Below are positions 26,401-39,000 of a stretch of DNA of 64,000 nucleotides, one piece after another. The position numbers and the translations under genes are program-made. Each line of letters begins with the position of its first letter. Positions within the stretch are counted from its first letter, which is position 1. The notes beneath the pieces were generated by a model. It did no database searches and was not told the origin of the DNA. It saw nothing but the letters and a program-made list of their open reading frames with translations. Source of the stretch: a virus. The DNA is taken from positions 1 through 64,000 of IMG/VR virus record IMGVR_UViG_3300020159_000429, one strand, 5' to 3'.

Positions 26401-27005
26401 GAAGAATTGATCCTAGCGTTAGCAATATTATTGATGTATATCTATTGACAAGGTCCTACGATACTTCTTACAGACGATGGTTAACTGGCGGCCTAGCAAC
26501 TAAACCAGAAATACCAACATCAGAATCGTTAAACGCACAATTTGGAGCCAACCTTACATCTATTAAATCTATCAGCGATGAAATAGTATACCACCCTGTA
26601 AAATATTTTTCTTTGTTTGGTGATAAGGCCACACCAGACTTTCAGGCAGTATTTAAAGTAGTAAAAAATCCAAATCGAGTATTAAATGACAACGACCTAA
26701 AGGTGAGAATTATCAACAGCATTAATGAATTTTTCTCTGTAGAGAATTGGGACTTTGGTGATAGATTTTATACCGGTGAATTGATTACGTATATCATATC
26801 ACAAAATTCTCCAGATATTAGTAATATGGTATTGGTTCCAAAACAGGAAAATCAAGCCTACGGAAGTTTGGTTGAAATTAGAGCACAGCCAGACGAAATT
26901 TTAGTAAGTGCTGCTACTGTTGATAACATTGAGATTTTATATAATATCACAGCAACAGAACTAAATCTATTGAACAGCCAAGTTGTAACTAGGACGGGTC
27001 AGTAA
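23496..27005 (+). CDS. 6: Baseplate wedge protein gp6, enlarged
   Basis: An 1169-residue relative of T4 gp6 (660 residues). The N-terminal 400 residues carry the conserved pattern: RIYQTFKNADFKSYDFENLR, ALIDLIAFLGQSLAFRID, NSRENFIELADRKESVLRLA, AYNAKRN and, later, LQFSDGVYGNLPQGDF and YYTQNRMITGEDYNLAPLS. The C-terminal half keeps gp6/J-like features (KVRIINSINEFFSVENWDFG, TGELITYIISQ). Extra insertions lie between about residues 540 and 960. gp6 dimers form the inner ring that holds the wedges together. The stop overlaps the next ATG by one base. Confidence 0.93.
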   Translation: MTTTTRQNNLILAEDWTRIYQTFKNADFKSYDFENLRRVMVAYIKENYPEDFNDFIESSEFIALIDLIAFLGQSLAFRIDLNSRENFIELADRKESVLRLARMLAYNAKRNQSASGLLKFESVSTTEDLIDSNGTNLARQSIVWNDPSNSNWYEQFIQVLNAAMIENVEFGKDQANKTIDGIRTEQYRLNSFSTAVPVFSFGKIAGGRNTTFEILSTGIGSSEFIFEEAPLPGRQVGFVYRQDGKGTASINTGFFMIFKQGSLESAEFSITAPTPNEIVSIATQNINDSDVWLYSLDASRTLTNYWTPVGSVVGNNIVYNSLNSNQRNVYSIITQSDDAIDLQFSDGVYGNLPQGDFRVYYRVSNGFSYVIPPNDMKNISVSIPYINARGIQHTLTISLGLEYTVENSAPSETIDSIRSKAPAIYYTQNRMITGEDYNLAPLSSSQEVLKVKAINRTSSGISRSFDIIDASGKYSKINVFADDGLVYRKDEERNYSFKYSNKNVVLNFIRNTIQPALSSFQTYNFYLTNFDKIFTADVNVKWIKSTTEENASTGFFGNVFDSFPIKVGTYTTSNLRYIEIGGLVKFIPPSASQAFYRGELVNYDPANKDHKKFVWTKIVKLVGDGTNAGKGNLNSGKGPITFSEVIPTGSLPSQVVSKFASTIPTDIENEILNLTFSNETFGLRYDVLAGEWTVISSTNVDLENNFNLGQAGDSTNTNVDSSWLVAFVYDGDEYRVRVRGTEYIFSSVSQNRFYFDRGEKVYDSRARTLIKDQIKVLGINESPQSSIATNIELADAILALRNSNPLFTASDVLSIVDRQQTLKDNISFEIADSVRYQDGYKSADSIKLSFYDSDDDGVIDNPDSFDEIVGIDLLTKYIFFQQVQDENGFDVFNYVPNINNRFVIKDKEINVNVNEYDHNQLIYFYDQGENIIKRVDLITRSFILEPSYVAYIGRDNLKFQYIHNASESRRIDPSVSNIIDVYLLTRSYDTSYRRWLTGGLATKPEIPTSESLNAQFGANLTSIKSISDEIVYHPVKYFSLFGDKATPDFQAVFKVVKNPNRVLNDNDLKVRIINSINEFFSVENWDFGDRFYTGELITYIISQNSPDISNMVLVPKQENQAYGSLVEIRAQPDEILVSAATVDNIEILYNITATELNLLNSQVVTRTGQ

Positions 27006-30000
27006 TGTCAAATAAAATTTTTAAGAAAAGTGAGCTTCCGTTAAGAAGAACGGTTGAGTTACTTCCTGATACATTTAAAACTAGTACCAATGATAAATTT
27101 TTATCAGCTACTTTAGATGCTTTAGTACAACCAGGAACACTTGATAGATTATCAGGATTTGTTGGTAGAAAATATGGAAAGACGTACAACAGTCGAGACA
27201 TCTATGTTGATGCCGAAGCTTCGTTGAGATCTGCTTATCAACTAGAACCGTCTGTTGTAGTTGAAGCTAACGGCAAAGTTAAAAAATCCTACGACTATAT
27301 AGATCTTAAAAACCAATTAAAGTTTTTTAGCAATATCTCAGAAAGAGATGATATTGTAACAAACCAAAAACAATATACATGGAGCCCGCCTGTTGACTGG
27401 GACAAGTTTGTAAATTACAGAGAATACTACTGGTTACCAGTTGGACCTGAAACGTTATCTGTAGCAGGACAAACAGAAGAAGTAGAGTCAACATACAGAG
27501 TTAGATCCGACGGGCAAAATGAGTGGATTTTTTATCCAGACGGATTAAAGCGTAATCCACAATTGACATTGTATCGAGGCCAAACCTACAGCTTTGATGT
27601 TAATAGCCCTGGTGATCCTTTCTTTATTAGAACAGGAAATCTGTTAGGTGAACAATTAAATTATAACAAAGGGGTTACAAACAACGGAACAGAAGTAGGC
27701 ACAGTTACGTTTCAAATCCCGCTTGACGCTCCTGATTTGCTTTACTATCAAAGCGGAACAAACATTAATCGTGTGGGTAGTTTTGTTGTTGCTTCAGTTA
27801 CTGACAATTCTTTTATCAATGTCGAACAAGAAGTTTTAGGAAAAATAAATTACACTAGTTCTAATAACGTAGTGTTTACCAACGGTTTAAAAATTCAGTT
27901 CATTGGAAAAGTTGAACCAGCAATTTACAAGGGCACTACATGGTTGGTCGAAGGTGTTGGCGAATCTATTAAACTAGTTAACTTTGCTGAATTAGAAATT
28001 CCACCTATTGAAGTATCGGATATAGAAATAACATTTGATGACGGAGGGTTTGACACACAACCTTTTGATGATGCTAGTTCTTATCCAACACGAAAAGATT
28101 ATATCACAATAAACAAAGCAAGCAATGATAAAAATCCATGGAGCCGCTATAATAGGTGGTTCCATAGATCAGTAATCGAATACTCAGCAGCCAAGAACGG
28201 TGTTCCTCCTGCGGTAACAGAAATTGACAGAGCAAAACGACCAATTGTAGAATTTCAACCAAATCTTCAATTGTTCAATCACGGATCAGTTTCTAAAAAA
28301 TCAATAGACCTAATCGATAATTTTACATCAGATGTATTTTCAACAATTGAAGGATCAGCAGGTTACAATATTGACGGGCAGCAATTAAATGATGGCGACC
28401 GTGTGTTATTTGTTAACGATCCCGATCCGTTTGTTAAAAATAAAATTTTTGTAGTTAACTTTATCCGAGTACAAACAAGTGCTAATATTCTTAACAGAAT
28501 ACAAATAAGTCTTGTCGAAGCCGAAGATTCAAATCCTGTATTTGGTGAGTCGGTGATTGTGTCAAAAGGTAGCCCTTCGAATAAAGGAAGAATGTTTCAC
28601 TTTGACGGGGACAACTGGGTAAAAAGTCAGCTCAAAACAAAAATAAATCAATCACCGTTGTTTGATTTATACGACAGCGACGGTGTTTCATTCTCAGACA
28701 GCCAGCGTTATGAAACTTCTACCTTTTTTGGATCAGAACTGTTAAGCTATAAAGTAGGAACAGGGCCTGTAGATACAGAACTTGATTTTCCTTTGAGTTA
28801 TCTAAACATCAATAATTCAGGAGACATTGTTTTTGAAGTTGACTTTGAAACTGACAAGTTTGTTTACCAATCAGCTGGGCAAACAGTTGTAGGTACAACT
28901 GCATCGGGATTTTTTAAAAATACAGAATCTAACGAATTTTCAAATAGCTGGATAGATTATAATTCTACACTATATCAACCAATCGTCGAAACTACACTAG
29001 TGTCGACTAATACTAATACTATAGAATCGAAAGCATGTCTGTGGACTACAGACGCAACAGAGCACATTTTATTTTACATTAACGGTGAAAAATTTAATGG
29101 AACATTTACTGACTCTATTGGAGTTGAGTCTAGAACATTTGTGTTTGATCAAACCTTTAACAGCGGCGATGTTGTTACAATTAAAATCTATACAGATGCC
29201 AACCCTGATCTAGGATACTACGAGATTCCGTTACCACTAGAAAAAAATCCGTTAAATCAAAATCTAACTCAGTTTACATTGGGTCAAGCTAATGATCATG
29301 TAAGATCAATGATTGAAGTTGACACAGGCTTCCAGGGTATATTCCCTGGATCAAGTAACATTAGAGATATTTCTAACTACCGTCAAAACGGTCGTAGATT
29401 TATCAAACATTCGGGATTGAGTGTAGCAGCCTATCCGTTGATGTGTGACAAAGACATTAATCTAGTAAAGTCATTAAGATACGCTGCCAGTGAATATGAA
29501 AAATTTAAAAATAATTTCATTAAGCTAGCAGGCGATCTTAACTTTGATCAACGAAGTACAATTGAATTTGTTGATGTAATTTTAGAAAAAATGTCTAAGA
29601 CTAATGTAATTGAATTTCCATTCTCAACATCGGACATGATTGGTAGCGGAGCATTTAGAGCAATAAATTACACAGTCGAAGATGAAGGCATAACAACTTT
29701 TGCCCTTAGTCAAAAATTTGATCTTGAAACAATATCACAACAGGCTGTGTATGTTTATGTTAATGATTTGCAATTATTATACAAATTTGATTATGAATTT
29801 GATTCAACCTTTGGTTTTGTAAAATTATTAGTTGAATTACACGAAGGCGATCGAATTGAAATTAGAGAGTACTTATCAACCTCGTATAACTTTATTCCTG
29901 AAACTCCTACTAAGCTAGGGCTTTATAAAAAGTTTACTCCTAGGATTTATCTTGACAATACATTTATTGAGCCAGCTGAAGTTATCCAAGGGCACGACGG

Positions 30001-33000
30001 AAGTATTATTATTGCGTTTGGAGATTTTCGAGATCAAGTGATTTTAGAATTAGAAAAAAGAATTTATAATAATATTAAAATTAATTATGATTCTTCAATT
30101 TATGACATTGACAGCCTATCTGGCGGATATCAAGCAAATGCGTTGTTTGAAATTGACGTAGTTAATGCGGTTATTGAACCAGAGTTTTTAAAATGGGCTA
30201 ATAATTTAGGTATTGACATTTATAAAAATGATATATATCAAGCTGAAAATCCTTTTACTTACACCTACTTCAGAGCATCGGACAAACAAAAACGTGTAAA
30301 ATTGCCACAAGCATGGCGTGGAATATACAATTACCTATACGACACCGATAGACCGCATATTTGTCCATGGGAAATGTTAGGATTCTCTGAGCAGCCTGTT
30401 TGGTGGGAAGATGAATATGGTCCTGCTCCGTATACCAGAGGCAATTTATTATTATGGGAAGATCTAGAACAGGGATTAATTAGACAAGGACCTACTGCTG
30501 GCATTAATTTGAGATATGCTAGACCTGGCTTGTTGACCTACTTGCCAGTCAATGATATTGGGCAGTTATTATCTCCTCAAGAAGCAACAGCAATTATTGA
30601 TTATTCATTAAATCGAATCAACGAAGATTATCAATTTGGTGACCATGGTCCTGTAGAAAATGCGTGGAGACGCAGTTCGTTATATCCGTTTTCTCTAATG
30701 ATAGCTGCTGCTATTTTAACACCGTTTGATTTTATTTCATCAAATTTTGACAAGACCAAAATTACTAAAAATATATTAGGTCAATTGGTTGATAAAAATA
30801 CTGGTACATTTATAAACAAAGACTCGCTAATTTATAGTTTAGAAAATTCTCCTGCCGGCGTGTTCACTTATGTACAAAATTATCTAAAATTTAATTCTAT
30901 GAACTTGTCGGTACTAACTGACATTTTTAAAAATATTGATGTTAAATTAACGCATAGAATTGGCGGATTTGTTGAAAAAGATAGACAAAGATATATTTTA
31001 GAAAGTAAGAGTCCTACTTCAAAATCAGCTGCGGTGTTTATTCCGCCCGAAGATTACCAAATCATATTCAATACTAGTACGCCTGTTAAGTCGATTAGTT
31101 ATTCAGGTATGGTTGTAGAAAAAGTCGATGGCGGTTTCAAACTATTTGGTTACGATAGATTAAATTCTTTCTTTACTTGTTACGATTTTTATCAACAACT
31201 AAATGACCCAACTTTAACAGTTGGCGGTATTAGTGAAAAATATCTTGATTGGGACGCTGAAAGATTTTACGGAAAAGGCACGGTAGTGAGATATCAGTCG
31301 TTGTACTATAGATGTATAACAAATCATACATCCGGAGCAACATTTATCTCTGAAAACTTTGTACGACTTCCGACGCTGCCATTGACCGGTGCAATTGAAT
31401 CAATTAAAAGAACCAAGTTTAATAAAACTTCGTTAAAACGAGTAGCCTATAATTCTGTGTTTACTACAATCCAAGAAGTGGTTGATGTTATCTTAGGCTA
31501 CAGTGAATGGTTAACGGATCAAGGTCTAGTATTTGATGAGTTTAATAAAGATCTAGCATCACCCAACGATTGGGAATTGTCAGCAAAAGAATTCATGTTC
31601 TGGACATCACACAACTGGGCAGTTGGAGCACTGATAGCACTTAGCCCTGCTGCTGCAATGTTAAAAATTGCCAATGTTGGCAGTGTGGCTGAAAATATTT
31701 TAGATAATTTTTACGATTACAATATTTTTAGAAATGACGGTACTAAAATTCCAGCATCGGATATACAAGTTTACAGAAGTTACAACGAGTTTATTTTAAC
31801 TCCGTTAGATACAACCGCCGAGGGAATTTATTTTGCAAAAATAAATTTTGTACAAAAAGAACATGTTGCGGTTTTCAACGATAAAACAATGTTTGGCGAT
31901 GTTATCTTTGATAAAGGACCAGGATATAGACAAGAGCGTATGAAGCTAGTTGGCTTTAGAACCACTGACTGGGACGGCGATTATACCAGCCCAGGTTTTA
32001 TCTACGACGAAGCTAATATTGATCCGTGGGAATCATTTAAAGATTACAAGTTGGGTGATATTGTACAGTATAGACAATATTATTATGTAACTAAAAAATC
32101 TCACACAGGCACATCAGAATTTGATGCCAATAACTGGGAACGATTAGATTCTTATCCTACTGCTGGATTAGTAGCAAACTTTGATTACAAAATTAATCAA
32201 ATTGAAGATTATTTTGAATTAGGTTATCAAGGAATAGACGACACTGAAAAACAATTAGCAAGACATACTATTGGTTATCAAAAGCGAAACTACCTTGAGG
32301 AACTAGCTCAGGATGAAGTTACACAATTTAGAATTTATCAAGGGTTTATTAGAGAAAAAGGAACTCAAAATTCTATAACAAAAATATTTGACAAACTAAG
32401 CAAATTAGATCAAGATGCTATTGAGCTAAAAGAAGAGTGGGCATTTTTACTAGGTTCGTTTGGCGGGTCAGCACAATTTAAAGAACTTGAATTATTAATA
32501 GATCAAAAAGATATTAAACTAAATCCTCAACCGATTATTATCGATAGTAGAGGATTGTCAAAAGTTAACTATCAGAATTATATTCTAACAGCACCAAATA
32601 ATTTTACTATTGGTAATGCCGATTATAAGTTTCCAACTAAAACCTATCCAGTTGCTGAATCGTCGGCTGGCTATGTTTATTCTGGCGATGTTGATTTTAT
32701 TGTTAAGACACGAGACAATCTATATGCTCTTGATATTAACCAGCTAAAAGACGGTTCAACTGTTTGGGTAACATTCGATAATACTGGATGGACTGTATTG
32801 CGATACACTATTACTGATGTGATTATCGGAGCAGTTGCGGTAGTTGATACAACATCAGTGACTATGGAAACTAACAAGCCACACGGTATAAAAGTTGGTG
32901 AAATTATTGGAATTAACAATGTTAGATTCTTAGAAGGATTTTGGAAAGTTAAACTAGTTGCTCCAACAACTATAATAATTGAAATTGCTGGCTATGACGA

Positions 33001-36000
33001 AGAGCCTGTGATTGATGAAAGTTCCTTTGCTACTATTTCAATATTTGAACCATTGCGAGTTGGTTCTTATGACAGTCTAGTATCTGACAGATTTGCGGCA
33101 TATCGTGAAGGCACTAAAACATGGTTAGATGACAACGGTAGTGGAAACTGGGAAGTTTTAGAAAAACGTAGAGTTTATAGTCCTATCTCCGTAGCAAACT
33201 ACGGTGTTGCGTTTCCAACAGGAACCGGTAAAAGCGTACTGTTTATTGAAGGTAGGAATCAAACCGTATCAGCAAATCCTGGACAGGTTGTTCCGACAGG
33301 GGAAGTTATTAGAGAATCTGCTGTTGTTGTTTACGGACAAAGTCAAGAGGGATTAATACCTTTACAAATTCTTAATCCTAATTCTAATCTAAGATCAGTG
33401 TTCTTAGGAACATACGGCGAAGTGTTATCAGCCAGCAAAGATGGTCGATGGCTAATGGTAGGATCGCCTAAGGTTTCAAACATCCCAAGTAATTATAAAG
33501 AAACATTTAGTCCTACAGCAACATATAATCCTGGAGACACTGTCCTCTATGCTGGAAAGTTATGGCAAGCACAGAGAACTGTACTTGGGGATGGCTCAAC
33601 AATAGACATAGCTAGTGATGACTGGTCTCCGGCAACCGAACATCTGGCCAACCCTCTGGGCATTGGTCTATACGATGTTAATCAGGGATATAGACAGCAG
33701 GGTGCTTTAGAAATTTTTGAGTATGACGAAGTATTCAGTCAGTATCAATTGCGTCATACAATTATAAGTCCTCGTCCTGCTCACGGTGAGCATTTTGCGT
33801 CAACAATTACTTTGGGTAAACGTGAAGGCATTGAGGGAACTAGCGGAGATGTTACCTTAACAATATCTGCTATTGATGAAGTTGGTGGAATTTTAGCAGT
33901 TTCAGCTCAAGGCGAAAGTGGACTTGTTGATGCTAGATTTTCAAACGTTAGTGGAATTGATATCAGTCTTCCTGGATCAAACGCTACATTTGATGTTTTA
34001 AAATCTAACAACACCTACACTGTTTTAGTTAGAACCGGCGGAACAAGATACGCTGTCGGCGATAGAATTAAAATTACTGGAAGTAATTTACTAGGACTAA
34101 CACCGTTTAATGATTTAATTATAACCGTTACTGCCGTAACGTCAAGCGGCGAAATTGTTGGCTCTGCCACTTATAATAATATTTCTGGTATTAACTCAAT
34201 ACTGCCAGCTGTAGCGGCTACTTTCCGTGTAGCAAAATCTGACACTAGATATTCAGTGACAAAAATTATTGGTGGCCAAGGCTATGCCTCAAGAAGTATT
34301 GTTAGATATTCTGGTCGTTTATATGCCTGTATTAAAGATACAAGAGTAGACTTTGGTGTTTGGGATCCTAACAGAACTTATCAAATTGGCGATGTAGTAA
34401 AATATCCAGCAAATTCTACAGCATATTACACAGCATTAGGGTTGAACACTGGAGTATTACCTACTAATGAAACAACTTGGGAAGTAGCAGAACCAATATT
34501 TCCAACTAATCAAGAATATTGGGAACAAGTATCAGGAGCAATTTTTGCTGAAACTGCTGTTGAATGGTCTGACTTAAATTTACAAGGCACTAGAATTAAT
34601 TACACCGCCGGAACAATTATAGTTATTCCAGGCAGTCAATTGGGCGGTATCGATGGCCAACACAATATTACAATTCGTATAAATTCTGTTACTGCAGAAA
34701 CAGCCATTGATAATTACTCATTTAGAGGAACTGCATCATCTGGAATTATATGGTCTGGAGTTGGCACATCGGGAGAGCGACAGTTTAACGACCTTCAGGG
34801 TGAAGATATTAGCGAACCTGGCCAAGGCGCAATTTTTGATGTAATACGTGAAAATGGAAATTATTTGGCGGTAGTTAATGTTGCTGGAACACGTTACAAT
34901 GTTGGAGATCAAATACGCCTACTAGGAACTACCTTGGGCGGAGTTGAAGAATCATATTATATGCTTGTAGGAGCTCCCGGTTCAAGAGATGAATCGGGCA
35001 GATCTTATTTGTACAAGTTTGATGGAGCAGGTTGGAAACATCTTGACGATCCTAATTTTGTAGGAGTTTATACATCATCTAAAAATTATCCAGTTGGATC
35101 TCGTGTGTGGTATAATACTTCATACTGGCAAGCAATTGAAAATGTTCCAGCATTACCTAATAATCAACCGGGCGTTGGTAGTTGGGAAGAAGTTGCTGAA
35201 ATAAACGTTGGAATAATGCCAGCATCAGCAGCTTATGTTGATGACGGATCAACTATACAACAAGGGTTACTCGGTGATGTTGAATTCTTAAATATTGGTA
35301 GTAATTTTGGAACTTCATCAGCATTTAACAAAGATGCTTCATTATTGGTAGTATCTGCTCCTAAAAACGACACTGCTGATTTTGAAAATTTTAGAGGAGT
35401 TTGGAAAAACAATATCAACTACTCTGTTGGCCAAGTAGTTAAGAAAGGAATATTTTACTACAACTGTTTAATTAACAACGTTAATACAGCACCAGAAACA
35501 GCACAGTCAGTGTGGCAAGAAAACACAGATTCAACTCTTGGAAAAACAGGCGCAGTGTTTGTCTATGAACGCGACGAGTTTGATACATACAATTTAATTC
35601 AAACAATTGATGCCGATCAGGTAGAATTAGAAGCAGGTGATGAGTTTGGTCACAAATCAATACTTACAGAATCTGGAACTAGGCTTTTCGTCTCAGCACC
35701 AAACTTTGATTATCTAGGAAAAGATCAAGGTAGTGTTTTTATATTTGATAAAGTTGCTGGACAATTTGTATTAACACAAAAGCTCAACGGTATTGTTATG
35801 GAGCCAGGCGAACGATTTGGTGCCAACATATCAGTATCTCCAGACGAAAAAACATTAGCAATATCAGCTGAAGGTGCTAGAACTTATAAAACAACAATTT
35901 TTGACAGCGGACAAACTGCGTTTGATAGATTTGTAACTAACTTTAGAGATTCTCAAGGTATTACAGGCAAAGTTTATGTATACAACAATTTCACAGGAGC

Positions 36001-39000
36001 ATTTGTTCTTTCAGAAATATTAGATCAAGGACTTAACACCAACGAAGACTTTGGCCAAGGCCTAGCAGTGGCTAACAGTTCTATAATTGTTGGATCGCCG
36101 TCCTACATATCAGATGATCCTGCGTTCAACACCGTTCGTATTGGTCGCTTACAAAAGTTTGATAAAGTGCCTGGAGTTAAACCTTGGTATACTATTAGAA
36201 AACAAACTGATCAAGTTAATATCGATTTGTTAAAAACATTATCGTTGTACGATAAGTTTAACAATGTAAAGATTGCTGATATAGATATATTAGACCCGTA
36301 CAAGGGAAAAATATTATCGGAAGCAGATCAACATATTAATTTTAAAACTTCGTATGATCCAGCCGTTTATTCTGTAGGCACCGATTTATCAGCAGTTGAT
36401 ATAGATCAATCATGGCAGTCGGATAAGGTTGGATTAATTTGGTGGGATTTATCTGCTATAAAGTGGAATCTCAGCGAACAAGATTCTCTAGCATTTAGAA
36501 ATGGCAATTGGGGGTCATCGGCTGTTGGTAGCTCGGTTGATATTTACGAGTGGGTTGAGTCATCACTAAGACCAAGCGAATGGAATCAGATTACAGAAAC
36601 TTCTGAAGCATTTGTTGAAGGCATCAGCGGTACTGCGTTGTACGGAGATGATTCAAATTATTCTGTGAGAGTTATATTAGATACAACAACAGGTTTGCCG
36701 TTAAACACAATTTATTATTACTGGGTAAAGAATAAATCTACTATTCCTCCAGCCGTTAACAGAATATTCAGTGCTCAACAAATTGCTAGCTACATTTCGT
36801 CTCCAGCATCGTCGGGGTTGCCATACGCATTATTAACTTCTGAAAATACTCTAAGTTTGGTTAATACATCGTCAGTTGTTGATCAAGACGAGTTTATAAT
36901 TAATATTCAATTTTACGAAGAAGAAAAAGACATCAATCTAGTACACACTGAGTATCAACTATTATCAGAAGGCGCATTGGCACTTCCTAATACTGAGTTA
37001 GAAAATAAATGGATTGACAGTTTAATTGGTGAAGACATTGCCGGACAGGCGGTGCCTGATAGAAAATTATCTTCTAAATTAAGATACGGAATATCAGCAA
37101 GACCAAGACAAACTATGTTTGTTAATAGAAATAATGCGGTTAATCTAACAATTGAATACATCAACAATATTCTTAAGAACAAACCGTTCGCAGAAAACAT
37201 TGATTATATCAATTTAAACTTAATAGATAACGCACCTTCAAACATTAAAAATCTATACGATCAAGTGTTAGAAACCGAAGCTGAGTTAAGATTCATAGCA
37301 ACATCTAAAATTAAAACTGCTGTACTAAAAGCAAATATTGTTAATGGACACATTAACACAGTTGATGTCATTGACGGCGGATACGGATACAAACTTCCAC
37401 CTAGCATAAAAATTGTTGGATCGGGTACTGGTGCGTCGTTACGTACAGTATTAAATCAAAATGGGTCAATTACATCAGTTACAGTAGTAAATCAAGGTAA
37501 GAAATATCTTACAGCATCGCTGATTGTTAGACCTTTTTCTGTGTTAGTTAACACAGACTCTACTGTAAATAATTTCTGGAGCATTTACTCCTTAGATGAA
37601 AAGAACAAAGAATTTTATAGATCAGCAACACAGTCGTTTGATACTACTAAATTTTGGAATAAAGTTGATTGGTGGTTACCACCGTTTAACAACACATCTA
37701 AAATTAGAAAATCAATAGCTGGACTATACGAAGAGCCAGGTTTAGAGTTAGCTCTTGGTGAATTGGTTCGTTTAGATAACTATGGTGCCGGCGGATGGGC
37801 AGTACTTGAAAGAGTAACTGCTGATCAAGCTGATATCGCTGGCAAATATAGATTAGTGGGAAGAAAATTAGGAACTATACAGATTATTAACAAGTTCTAT
37901 AATACTGACATCGAGTCAACTGGCTACGATTTAACTCAGGCATTTGACAGTAACAAGTACGATACATCTGCCGCAATTGAATTTAGAAATATTCTTAGAG
38001 CTGTTAAAGAGGATATTTTTGTTGACGAACTAGCGGTTGAATGGAATAAATTATTTTTTGCCTGCGTTCGATGTGTTTTCTCAGAACAATTATATGTTGA
38101 TTGGGCATTTAAAACAAGTTTTGTAAATGCCACACACAATGTAGGATATTTAGAAAAGAAATTAAACTACAAAAATGATAATTTATCTAGTTATCAATCT
38201 TATATTGAAGAAGTTAAACCTTACAGAACTAAGATTAGAAACTATGTTAGCAAATATTTTAATATTGAAAACGCAAATCAAGTAACTACTGATTTTGATT
38301 TACCGCCGGTATGGGATGCTAATACAAATTCTGTTAAAATAATTAACAGTAATTCTTTAGAAATAGATCAATACCCTTGGAAATTATGGAAAGATAATAA
38401 TCATTATTCGGTTGTTGAAATTAAACTAGTCAGTGTTGGTACAGGATACTCGTCCGTTCCTCAGATTGTGTTTGTAGGTGGCGGTGGCAGCGGTGCTACT
38501 GCTCAAGCATATATTTCTAATGGTAAAATTTCTAAGATTTTATTAACTAATCCTGGATCTGGATATACGTCTGCTCCAACAGTAAGTGTTGTTGGAGGTG
38601 TTGGCAGCAACTTACAAAATGCTGCTAAGGCAATTGCTGTAATTGGTGATTCAAAAGTTAGAACGTTTGATATGAAAATTAAATTTGATAGGATTTCTAA
38701 AACTCCTAAATTTAAATCATATAGCTTTGACGAGAAATTTAAAGAAACAGAAAATTTTGTAGCTGGCAATAAGCAAACAGCTTATCGATTAAAATATGCT
38801 CCGTCATTAGATCAATCTACAATATCTGTGTCGGTAAACGGCGGCAGATTATTAGCAAGTCAATATTCAATTACACTCTCAGAGGAACGTATTAACGGAG
38901 TTACAGAATTAGTTGGTAATCTTATTTTAAATGTAGCGGCTAATTTAAACGGTGTAGTATCAATTACCTATCAAAAGAACGATGAAATTTTAGATAGTCT

